This document shows, piece after piece, positions 1 to 5,769 of a DNA stretch of 6,730 nucleotides. Made by a program: the position numbers and the translations under genes. The DNA is from Bacteroidota bacterium (GTDB lineage: Bacteria > Bacteroidota > Bacteroidia > Chitinophagales > Chitinophagaceae), in assembly GCA_028876035.1 (NCBI GenBank), contig JAGWTK010000216.1, positions 1 through 6,730 of the forward strand, read 5' to 3'. Under the pieces are notes generated by a model, which worked only from the letters and a program-made list of their open reading frames with translations, had not been told where the DNA came from and did not search any database. Each line of letters starts with the position of its first letter. The first letter of the stretch is position 1.

Positions 1-1
1 G

Positions 2-271
2 ATCAATTCCGCGGCCGACTGGGGCATCAGCGATCCCCTGGCTGTTCCCAAAACTGCCGCCTTAATGAAGCTCAAAGGAATCAGCGCTGAAGCCATTGAA
101 CTGGTCACCTACCGCAATGCCATAACTGCTTTTGCGCAAAGCGGACAAATCGATGAAGCCGATTTCAGCGGCGCGGCTGTTATCGATCAATCTGCGAAAT
201 TTGCAGGCAATACGGTACTGCGTGGAGGACAGCAACCACGCATCGATAAAAATTCCATCATCATCAGCTAA
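2..271 (+). CDS. eboB: EboB, TatD-family metal-dependent hydrolase (3' end only)
   Basis: Only the last 89 codons are present; the frame is open to the left edge and ends in TAA at 269-271. The fragment starts INSAADWGISDPLAVPKTA. The Asp in the 'AADWG-SDPLAVPK' segment sits where amidohydrolase/TatD proteins carry their last metal-binding Asp at the end of the TIM barrel. The following helix (LKGISAEAIELVTYRN) resembles the C-terminal helix of TatD proteins, and the tail 'AGNTVLRGGQQPRI' resembles the end of EboB proteins. TatD proteins are metal-dependent phosphoesterases or nucleases; the substrate of EboB is unknown. The gene lies 3 nt ahead of eboC in the usual ebo order, which is strong support for the identity, since the barrel itself is outside the window. 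No signal peptide or metal-binding HxH motif can be checked here. Confidence 0.8.
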   Translation: MNSAADWGISDPLAVPKTAALMKLKGISAEAIELVTYRNAITAFAQSGQIDEADFSGAAVIDQSAKFAGNTVLRGGQQPRIDKNSIIIS

Positions 272-274
272 CCC

Positions 275-1165
275 TTGGCAACACGCAACCCTTATATCCG
301 ACTACTTCGTCCGGCTAACATTGTTACCTCGGTCGCCGATGCGCTCGCGGGCATCGCTATCGCCGGCTATTTTTCGAAAAATTATGTTGAATTATCGGGT
401 ATGGCGCCGGTGGTTTTCGCCGTCATCTGTTCCGCAGCCCTTTATGCAGGTGGCATTGTGTTCAACGATGTATTTGACGCGTCGCTGGATGCCGTTGAGC
501 GACCGGAACGCCCGATACCATCAGGCCAGGTAAGTATCGGCAAAGCAAGTCTGCTTGCGTTGGGGTATCTAATCGTAGGTATTATTGCCGGATTTCTGGT
601 GAACGGAATCACGGGCTACCTCGCCGTGATGATTGCAGGTTTTGTTTTGCTTTATGATCGATTCACTAAACACAATGTCATACTCGGACCAATCACGATG
701 GGCCTTTGTCGTGGTTTGAACCTGCTGGTGGGCATCAGCATCGTTCCCCTTGCCCTCTACGAATGGGTGCAGCTTGCTGTGATTCCGCTGATCTATATTT
801 TCGCCATTACCCTCATCAGCCAGGGAGAGGTGCACGGTGGTGGCAAGTCGAAACTTTATACGGCCGCCATTCTTTACCTGCTGGTAGGCATGGCGCTGAT
901 TCGTTTCGCCTGGGACAAAGGAAATGTACTGATGGCGATCGTATTTATCATTGGCTTTCTTTTTATGATTGCGCGGCCGCTGCTACGGGCTATGAAAACG
1001 CCAAGCGGACCCAATATTGGCAAGGCCGTAAAGACCGGCGTCATCGGGATCATCCTGCTGGATGCCGCCTGGGCTGCCGCTTCCGGCGAATGGATACTGG
1101 CAGGGATTATCGTCATCCTCCTGCCCCTTTCACTATGGCTTGGCGCCCGTTTTGCCGTAACTTAG
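275..1165 (+). CDS. eboC: EboC, UbiA-like membrane prenyltransferase
   Basis: This 296-residue, very hydrophobic protein has about eight or nine likely membrane segments, as in the UbiA superfamily, which transfers a prenyl chain from a prenyl diphosphate to an acceptor. The first Asp-rich, Mg-diphosphate motif is NDVFDASLD (N64, D65, D68, D72), followed by the typical RPERPIPSG (79-84 region). The second motif is weaker: LLYDRFTKHNVILGP (D128, K132). The loop 'MGLCRGLNLLVGIS' (142-155) is characteristic of the EboC/UbiA group. The start is TTG at 275: the same frame has the eboB stop at 269-271, so no upstream ATG is possible, and the next in-frame Met is residue 43, inside the fold. There is no Shine-Dalgarno sequence, so translation probably depends on coupling to eboB 3 nt upstream. 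The acceptor and prenyl donor are unknown. The call as UbiA family is near certain; the Ebo assignment rests on the neighbours. Confidence 0.93.
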   Translation: MATRNPYIRLLRPANIVTSVADALAGIAIAGYFSKNYVELSGMAPVVFAVICSAALYAGGIVFNDVFDASLDAVERPERPIPSGQVSIGKASLLALGYLIVGIIAGFLVNGITGYLAVMIAGFVLLYDRFTKHNVILGPITMGLCRGLNLLVGISIVPLALYEWVQLAVIPLIYIFAITLISQGEVHGGGKSKLYTAAILYLLVGMALIRFAWDKGNVLMAIVFIIGFLFMIARPLLRAMKTPSGPNIGKAVKTGVIGIILLDAAWAAASGEWILAGIIVILLPLSLWLGARFAVT

Positions 1166-1174
1166 CGGGGCATT

Positions 1175-2353
1175 ATGGAATACCTGCAGCAGTCATTCTC
1201 TGTTCCCTTCAACTATCGTGTTTGGTTCAGCTCCTCCATTTTTAACAGTGATAATCCCCTGTTGGCGCAAGTGGTGGCAAGCCCCGGCACTAACGCTCAT
1301 GCACAACGGAAAATCCTGTTTGTGTTCGACCAGGGTTTACTGGATGCCAACCCGGGCTTACCCGAAAAAATCAGGCGTTATTTTGCAGTTCATAAAAACG
1401 TATTGCTGGTGGACGAGATCATCAGCATCCCCGGCGGGGAATCGGCCAAAAACGACGAAAGCAGTTTCAGGAAGATACTGAATGCGGTGGACAAACATGG
1501 AATTGACCGTCATTCCTTTGTTGCTGCGGTCGGTGGTGGTGCAGTGCTGGATACCGTGGGCTATGCCGCTGCGGTGGCGCATCGCGGTGTGAAGCATATT
1601 CGTATACCCGGCACCGTTTTATCGCAGAACGATTCCGGCGTAGGCGTAAAGAATGGCATCAATTATTTTGGCAAGAAAAATTTCCTGGGCACATTTGCGC
1701 CGCCTTTTGCGGTGATCAATGACGATACCCTATTAAATACATTATCCGACCGACACTGGCGATCGGGCATTTCAGAAGCAGTAAAAGTGGCCCTGATCAA
1801 AGACGCTGCTTTTTTTGAATGGCTCGACGCAAATGCCGAATCGCTGGCCAACCGTAACAAGGAAGCAATGGCTTACCTGGTTCGTCGCTGTGCGCAATTA
1901 CACCTCGAACACATTGCCAGCGCAGATCCATTTGAGAGTGGGTCTTCCCGTCCCCTCGACTTTGGCCATTGGAGCGCCCACAAACTCGAACAATTAAGCC
2001 GGTTTGATATCCTGCACGGTGAAGCAGTGGCGCTGGGCATCGCGCTAGACAGTCTTTACTCTGTGCTTGCACGCCAGCTTACCATTACTGATGCAGAGCG
2101 AATCCTGCATTTGCTGGAACGGTTGGGTTTCGATACCTACCATCCACTGATGGCCATCGACAACGAAACAGCTCCACTGCTGAAAGGCCTGCAGGAATTC
2201 AGGGAACACCTGGGTGGAGAACTTACCATCATGTTGCTCGACGGTATCGGCAAAGGCGTAGAAGTGCATTCCATCGATACAGTACAATTGCAGGAGGCGA
2301 CCAAACAACTCGCTGCCCGTGCCGGGGATAAACAACTCAATCCAACCAACTAA
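1175..2353 (+). CDS. eboD: EboD, 3-dehydroquinate-synthase-like sugar-phosphate cyclase
   Basis: A 392-residue soluble protein, somewhat longer than ordinary dehydroquinate synthases (about 360). It has the NAD-binding features of the family: PGGES (86-90), VGGGAVLDTVGYAAA (119-133) and RIPGTVLSQNDSGVG (143-157). The three metal ligands are present: E201 in SGISEAVK, H265 in FGHWSAHKLE and H281 in ILHGEAV. Also kept are H269, K159, K204 and the KKNFLGTF segment. By ungapped comparison with dehydroquinate synthase, residues equivalent to Aspergillus K250, R264 and N268 are changed (L244, S258 with an Arg next to it, D262), so a substrate other than DAHP is likely. Members of this superfamily cyclise sugar phosphates, for example to 2-epi-5-epi-valiolone. 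The ATG at 1175 follows eboC by 9 nt; a GGGG run sits 4 nt before it. It is unlikely to be the housekeeping AroB, because the neighbours are ebo genes and not shikimate genes. Confidence 0.92.
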   Translation: MEYLQQSFSVPFNYRVWFSSSIFNSDNPLLAQVVASPGTNAHAQRKILFVFDQGLLDANPGLPEKIRRYFAVHKNVLLVDEIISIPGGESAKNDESSFRKILNAVDKHGIDRHSFVAAVGGGAVLDTVGYAAAVAHRGVKHIRIPGTVLSQNDSGVGVKNGINYFGKKNFLGTFAPPFAVINDDTLLNTLSDRHWRSGISEAVKVALIKDAAFFEWLDANAESLANRNKEAMAYLVRRCAQLHLEHIASADPFESGSSRPLDFGHWSAHKLEQLSRFDILHGEAVALGIALDSLYSVLARQLTITDAERILHLLERLGFDTYHPLMAIDNETAPLLKGLQEFREHLGGELTIMLLDGIGKGVEVHSIDTVQLQEATKQLAARAGDKQLNPTN

Positions 2354-2366
2354 GACATTATCGCAA

Positions 2367-3560
2367 ATGAAAACGAATGCTGGCCATCTAACCTATTGCA
2401 CCAATATACACGCGGGTGAATCATGGCCAGAACATTTTGCAGCACTCCGACAAAATTTCCCGCTCATTAAGTCGGCCGTATCACCAGGCGCGCCCATGGG
2501 AATTGGACTTCGCCTGTCTCACCTCGCCAGCCTTGACCTCGTTAAGCAAGACAATCTTTCAGCATTCAAACAATGGTTATACGACCAGGATGCCTATGTG
2601 TTTACGATGAACGGTTTCCCTTACGGCGGTTTCCATCGTACCATGGTGAAGGATATGGTGCATGCACCCGACTGGACTACCAACGATCGGGTTGCGTACA
2701 CTACCCGTTTGTTTTTATTATTGAAAGATTTGTTGCCGGCAGGTATGGATGGCGGTATCTCTACCTCCCCGCTAAGCTATAAACATTGGTATAAGAACGA
2801 AGCTGAAAAGGAACAAGCGATTCGAACAGCTACCGCGCATATCATGAGTGTGGCAGAAGTGTTAATTCATATCCGGCTCAGTGATGGCATTGTACTGCAC
2901 CTGGACATCGAACCCGAGCCGGATGGCTTGCTCGAAAGCGGTGAAGAATACATTCAATGGTACGAGCAATACTTGTTGCCACTCGCCCTCATCACCCTTT
3001 CCAAAAAATTCGGATTGTCTGCCACGGATGCGGAAAAACTCATCAAAGAACATATCTGCCTCTGTTACGATGTTTGTCATTTTGCCGTGGGTTACGAATC
3101 GCATGCGGCAATGATTGCACAGTTGCGTTCGAAACAACTGCGTGTAGGAAAAATTCAAATCAGCGCTGCATTAAAGGGCTTACTGGATGAAAACCGCGGG
3201 GAAGTCATCGGGGCATTTCAGCAGTTTAATGAAACGGTTTACCTGCACCAGGTGGTGGCGAAAACGAGCAATGGATTGCTCCGCTACCCTGATCTTCCGC
3301 AAGCATTGGCAGATGCAGTAAACCCGGCCGCGCAGGAATGGCGCGCACATTTTCACGTACCCGTTTTTACGGCTTCTATTGACCCCTTGCAAACCACGCA
3401 AACCGATATCAGGGAAGTGCTGGCATTGCAGACAGCTGCCTCCTTTACGCAGCACCTCGAAGTAGAAACTTATACCTGGGAAGTATTGCCCGATGCACTC
3501 AGGCTGCCGTTGAATGATTCCATCATACGGGAACTGGAATGGGTGAAGACCCAATTATAA
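2367..3560 (+). CDS. eboE: EboE, metabolite traffic protein, xylose-isomerase-like TIM barrel
   Basis: A 397-residue soluble protein. It opens with GHLTYCTNIHAGESW (6-20), the typical EboE N-terminus, and this fixes the start at ATG 2367. An in-frame GTG at 2319 would add 16 residues overlapping eboD and is not credible. The protein looks like a sugar-phosphate isomerase/epimerase TIM barrel of the AP-endonuclease-2/xylose isomerase type. Candidate metal or catalytic residues lie on successive strands: FTMNGFPYGGFHR (79-91), LHLDIEPEPDG (177-187; E182, E184, D186), YDVCHFAVGYE (234-244; D235, H238), GKIQIS (261-266), HFHVPVF (328-334) and EVETYTWEVLP (365-375). In these families Glu, Asp and His residues bind a divalent metal. 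The reaction is not known; 'metabolite traffic' comes from work on ebo genes in scytonemin-forming cyanobacteria. It begins 13 nt after eboD and lacks a Shine-Dalgarno sequence. No signal peptide is seen, so it should be cytoplasmic. Confidence 0.9.
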   Translation: MKTNAGHLTYCTNIHAGESWPEHFAALRQNFPLIKSAVSPGAPMGIGLRLSHLASLDLVKQDNLSAFKQWLYDQDAYVFTMNGFPYGGFHRTMVKDMVHAPDWTTNDRVAYTTRLFLLLKDLLPAGMDGGISTSPLSYKHWYKNEAEKEQAIRTATAHIMSVAEVLIHIRLSDGIVLHLDIEPEPDGLLESGEEYIQWYEQYLLPLALITLSKKFGLSATDAEKLIKEHICLCYDVCHFAVGYESHAAMIAQLRSKQLRVGKIQISAALKGLLDENRGEVIGAFQQFNETVYLHQVVAKTSNGLLRYPDLPQALADAVNPAAQEWRAHFHVPVFTASIDPLQTTQTDIREVLALQTAASFTQHLEVETYTWEVLPDALRLPLNDSIIRELEWVKTQL

Positions 3561-3582
3561 TCGATTCAAGTTAAGAACACAA

Positions 3583-4938
3583 ATGAACAAAACTGTTGTC
3601 ATTGATATCGTAGGCTTATCGAAATCAGTAATAGGTGAGCATACGCCCTTCCTGCAACGATACATCAAAGGCAATCATTTGTCGGTCGTCGAACCCCCAC
3701 TGCCAGCGGTCACCACCACTTCACAATCCATTTACCTGACAGGCAAATGGCCTGCGGAAAATGGCATTGTGGGTAATGGGTGGTACGACCGCGAAGACGG
3801 TGAAGTGAAATTCTGGAAGCAGTCCAATAAACTGGTGCAGGGAGATAAGATTTGGGAGAATGCCAAAAAGCTGGATCCCAACTTTACCTGTTCAACAATG
3901 TTCTGGTGGTATAATATGTATTCGGGTACGGACTACAGTGTAACACCCCGACCAAATTATTTGGCAGACGGGCGCAAAATACCCGACTGTTATTCGCACC
4001 CGGCCTCTCTGCGTGATGAGTTGCAGGCGAGGTTCGGAACCTTCCCGCTGTTTCAGTTTTGGGGTCCGGGCGCCAATATCAAAAGCAGTGAATGGATTGC
4101 CAATGCCTCCATGTACACAGATGACAAGTATAACCCAACACTAACCCTTGTCTATCTCCCCCACCTCGATTATTGTTTGCAAAAATTTGGTCCCAGCGGA
4201 CAAACCATCCCTGCAGAATTAAAAGCCATCGATGCGCTGGCGGAAAAACTCGTACAATTCTACCAGGCAAAGAACGCACGCATAATCATTTTATCAGAGT
4301 ACGGTATTGAGCCCGTACATACACCCGTGCACCTCAACCGCGTGTTACGTTCAAACGATTTGTTGGGTATTCGTGTTGAGCGCGGCCTTGAATTGCTGGA
4401 CGCGGGCGCCTCTAAAGCCTTTGCTGTAGCCGATCACCAAATAGCACATGTATATGTAAACGATATTACTTCTAAAGAAAAAGTGAGAGGCATATTACAA
4501 TCAATACCGGGTGTAGAAGCCGTGCTGGATAAACATGAACAGGAAAAATTCCACGTTAACCATGAACGTTCGGGCGACTTTGTAGTAGTGGCAGCCGAAG
4601 GCCATTGGTTCACCTACTATTTTTGGGAAGATGACGCGATGGCACCCGACTATGCGCGCACGGTCGATATACACAAAAAACCAGGATACGACCCGGTAGA
4701 GATGTTTATGTCGTCGAAACCCAGGGCTGCTTATAAATTACTTCGAAAAAAGCTAGCCTTGCGTTATACAATGGACGTCATTCCGCTGGATGCAACACTT
4801 ATCAAAGGCTCACACGGACGCACAAACACAAAGGATGAATACAAACCTGTGTTAATTTCCCCAACTAACCCGCCAGCATCCGGCCTGCAAGCAACCAATG
4901 TATACGGAATCATCTGGCAGGCATTGACTGGTGATTGA
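3583..4938 (+). CDS. eboF: EboF, alkaline phosphatase / nucleotide pyrophosphatase superfamily protein
   Basis: A 451-residue protein of the type I phosphodiesterase/nucleotide pyrophosphatase group. It begins at once with the first core strand, VVIDIVGL (D8 is the first metal ligand), so no signal peptide is present and it is probably cytoplasmic. PAVTTTSQSIYLTGKWPAEN (41-60) matches the nucleophile region; T44 is the best candidate for the catalytic Thr. GIVGNGWYD (61-69) is also typical. Later ligands are only partly kept: LPHLDYCLQKFGP (192-204) has D196 but Q200 where His is usual; LSEYGI (237-242) has E239-Y240 where Asp-His is usual; GSHGRTN (409-415) retains H411. The block FTYYFWEDDAMAPDYARTVD (343-362) is probably a hallmark of this subfamily. 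It follows eboE by 22 nt and ends the cluster here. It could be a phosphatase, pyrophosphatase or phosphoglycerol/phosphonate-type hydrolase with unusual metal use; the substrate is unknown. Confidence 0.88.
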   Translation: MNKTVVIDIVGLSKSVIGEHTPFLQRYIKGNHLSVVEPPLPAVTTTSQSIYLTGKWPAENGIVGNGWYDREDGEVKFWKQSNKLVQGDKIWENAKKLDPNFTCSTMFWWYNMYSGTDYSVTPRPNYLADGRKIPDCYSHPASLRDELQARFGTFPLFQFWGPGANIKSSEWIANASMYTDDKYNPTLTLVYLPHLDYCLQKFGPSGQTIPAELKAIDALAEKLVQFYQAKNARIIILSEYGIEPVHTPVHLNRVLRSNDLLGIRVERGLELLDAGASKAFAVADHQIAHVYVNDITSKEKVRGILQSIPGVEAVLDKHEQEKFHVNHERSGDFVVVAAEGHWFTYYFWEDDAMAPDYARTVDIHKKPGYDPVEMFMSSKPRAAYKLLRKKLALRYTMDVIPLDATLIKGSHGRTNTKDEYKPVLISPTNPPASGLQATNVYGIIWQALTGD

Positions 4939-4987
4939 TACACCTTACCCGCCTCAAATAACTGACCTGCCGGTAGTTTGCAAATCT

Positions 4988-5012
4988 TTAACCAACGTAA
5001 AAGTCCGGTTAA
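4988..5012. repeat. Inverted repeat, candidate operator
   Basis: TTAACC (4988-4993) and GGTTAA (5007-5012) are exact reverse complements separated by 13 nt. An 8-bp perfect palindrome, TTTGCAAA, lies just upstream at 4977-4984. There is no T-tract after the repeat, so it is not a convincing Rho-independent terminator for the ebo operon. The position, about 40-60 nt upstream of the candidate -7 element, would suit a regulator site, possibly for autoregulation by the response regulator. Six-bp arms can arise by chance. Confidence 0.25.
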
Positions 5013-5036
5013 GAAGAAGCATTGACATTAGCCATT

Positions 5037-5049
5037 GCGCTATCAGCGC
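5037..5049. repeat. Small hairpin/inverted repeat next to the -7 element
   Basis: GCGCT (5037-5041) and AGCGC (5045-5049) are perfect inverted arms with a 3-nt spacer. The repeat ends immediately before the TAGCTTTG element at 5050. It would lie in the promoter spacer, where protein binding could affect polymerase. It is short and could be coincidental. Confidence 0.2.
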
Positions 5050-5057
5050 TAGCTTTG
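5050..5057 (+). promoter_or_regulatory. Candidate Bacteroidota -7 promoter element for the two-component operon
   Basis: TAGCTTTG matches the Bacteroidota primary-sigma -7 consensus TAnnTTTG exactly. It would start transcription at roughly 5062-5066, giving a leader of about 20 nt before the ATG at 5083, which suits a phylum that rarely uses Shine-Dalgarno sequences; none is visible before this ATG. The upstream -33 TTG box is less good: the nearest candidate, ATTG at 5021-5024, is 25 nt away, a little more than the usual spacing. It lies in the only gap over 25 nt in the window. Confidence 0.45.
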
Positions 5058-5082
5058 GCCCCTGCCCTGTGCAGTTTGTTCC

Positions 5083-5769
5083 ATGCGAATTTTACTGATT
5101 GAAGACGAACCAAAGATTGCAGGCTTTATTCAAAAAGGCCTGGGTGAAAATGGTCACTCTGTCACTACCGCGTACGACGGTAACACGGGCTTGTCAATGG
5201 CCATGGAAGACGTGCACGATCTCGCTATCGTGGATCTGATGTTGCCGGGTATCAACGGGCTCGAGGTATGCAGGGCAATGCGTGCGGCCCAGGTGGATAC
5301 ACCGGTACTGATGCTCACGGCCCTCGGCAGCACCGATAACAAAGTGGAAGGATTGAATGCAGGCGCTGATGATTACCTCGTAAAACCATTTCATTTTCGC
5401 GAACTGGTAGCAAGGGCAGAAGCGCTGTTACGCCGCGCCAAAAAAGCCGGCAAATCCACAAAAACAAAAAGTTTTGCGGGCATCGTTGTCAACGAAGACC
5501 TGCGAACCGTAACGCGCGATGGCAACGAGATTCCACTCACAGCACGGGAATACAACCTGCTTTGTTATTTTATGGTAAATGCCGGACGTGTTGTTTCGCG
5601 CGCACAGATTGCATCGGCTGTTTGGGGCTATGAATTCGATCCATCCAGCAATGTGGTAGATGTATATGTAAATTACCTGCGCAACAAACTGGAGAAAGGC
5701 GGAAAACCGCGTCTGCTCATGACCGTTACCGGCTTTGGCTATTTGTTGAAGGAAGCAACCAACCCATGA
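5083..5769 (+). CDS. Response regulator, OmpR/PhoB family
   Basis: A 228-residue DNA-binding response regulator. The receiver domain (1 to about 120) has the acidic pair E7-D8, the phosphoacceptor D51 in AIVDLMLPG, T79 in LMLTA, Y98 and K101 in DDYLVKPF, so all residues for phosphorylation are present. A Lys-rich linker (119-129) leads to an OmpR-type winged helix (about 130-225) with LTAREYNLL (152-160), the recognition-helix segment SNVVDVYVNYLRNKL (189-203) and the wing end TVTGFGYLL (214-222). The start at ATG 5083 gives a full-length receiver. The 3' end overlaps the histidine kinase start by 4 nt (ATGA), so the two are translationally coupled partners. The overall look is close to the CusR/ArlR-like branch common in Bacteroidota, which includes metal- and envelope-stress systems, but the sequence does not reveal the target genes. 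Confidence 0.96.
   Translation: MRILLIEDEPKIAGFIQKGLGENGHSVTTAYDGNTGLSMAMEDVHDLAIVDLMLPGINGLEVCRAMRAAQVDTPVLMLTALGSTDNKVEGLNAGADDYLVKPFHFRELVARAEALLRRAKKAGKSTKTKSFAGIVVNEDLRTVTRDGNEIPLTAREYNLLCYFMVNAGRVVSRAQIASAVWGYEFDPSSNVVDVYVNYLRNKLEKGGKPRLLMTVTGFGYLLKEATNP

Noticed and set aside
1..4. GATC at the left edge as a cloning-site boundary
   Set aside because: A 4-base match at one end is too weak to infer a library junction.
706..1245. Long + strand reading frame over the eboC 3' half and the eboD start
   Set aside because: It is rich in Arg, His, Cys and Trp, has no family pattern, and lies over the clearly coding UbiA frame.
2319..2366. Longer eboE start at GTG 2319
   Set aside because: It overlaps the end of eboD by 35 nt and adds residues with no family resemblance; the EboE hallmark begins right after ATG 2367.
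3180..3554. Minus-strand reading frame of 124 codons inside eboE
   Set aside because: Its composition is that of an antisense shadow, and eboE is well supported on the other strand across the whole stretch.
4939..4987. Rho-independent terminator after eboF
   Set aside because: No GC-rich stem followed by a T-run is present; only a 3-bp ACC/GGT pairing and an AT palindrome are seen.
5022..5027. Classical sigma-70 -35 box TTGACA
   Set aside because: It matches exactly, but no -10-like hexamer lies 16-18 nt downstream, and the TAnnTTTG element suits the likely phylum better.
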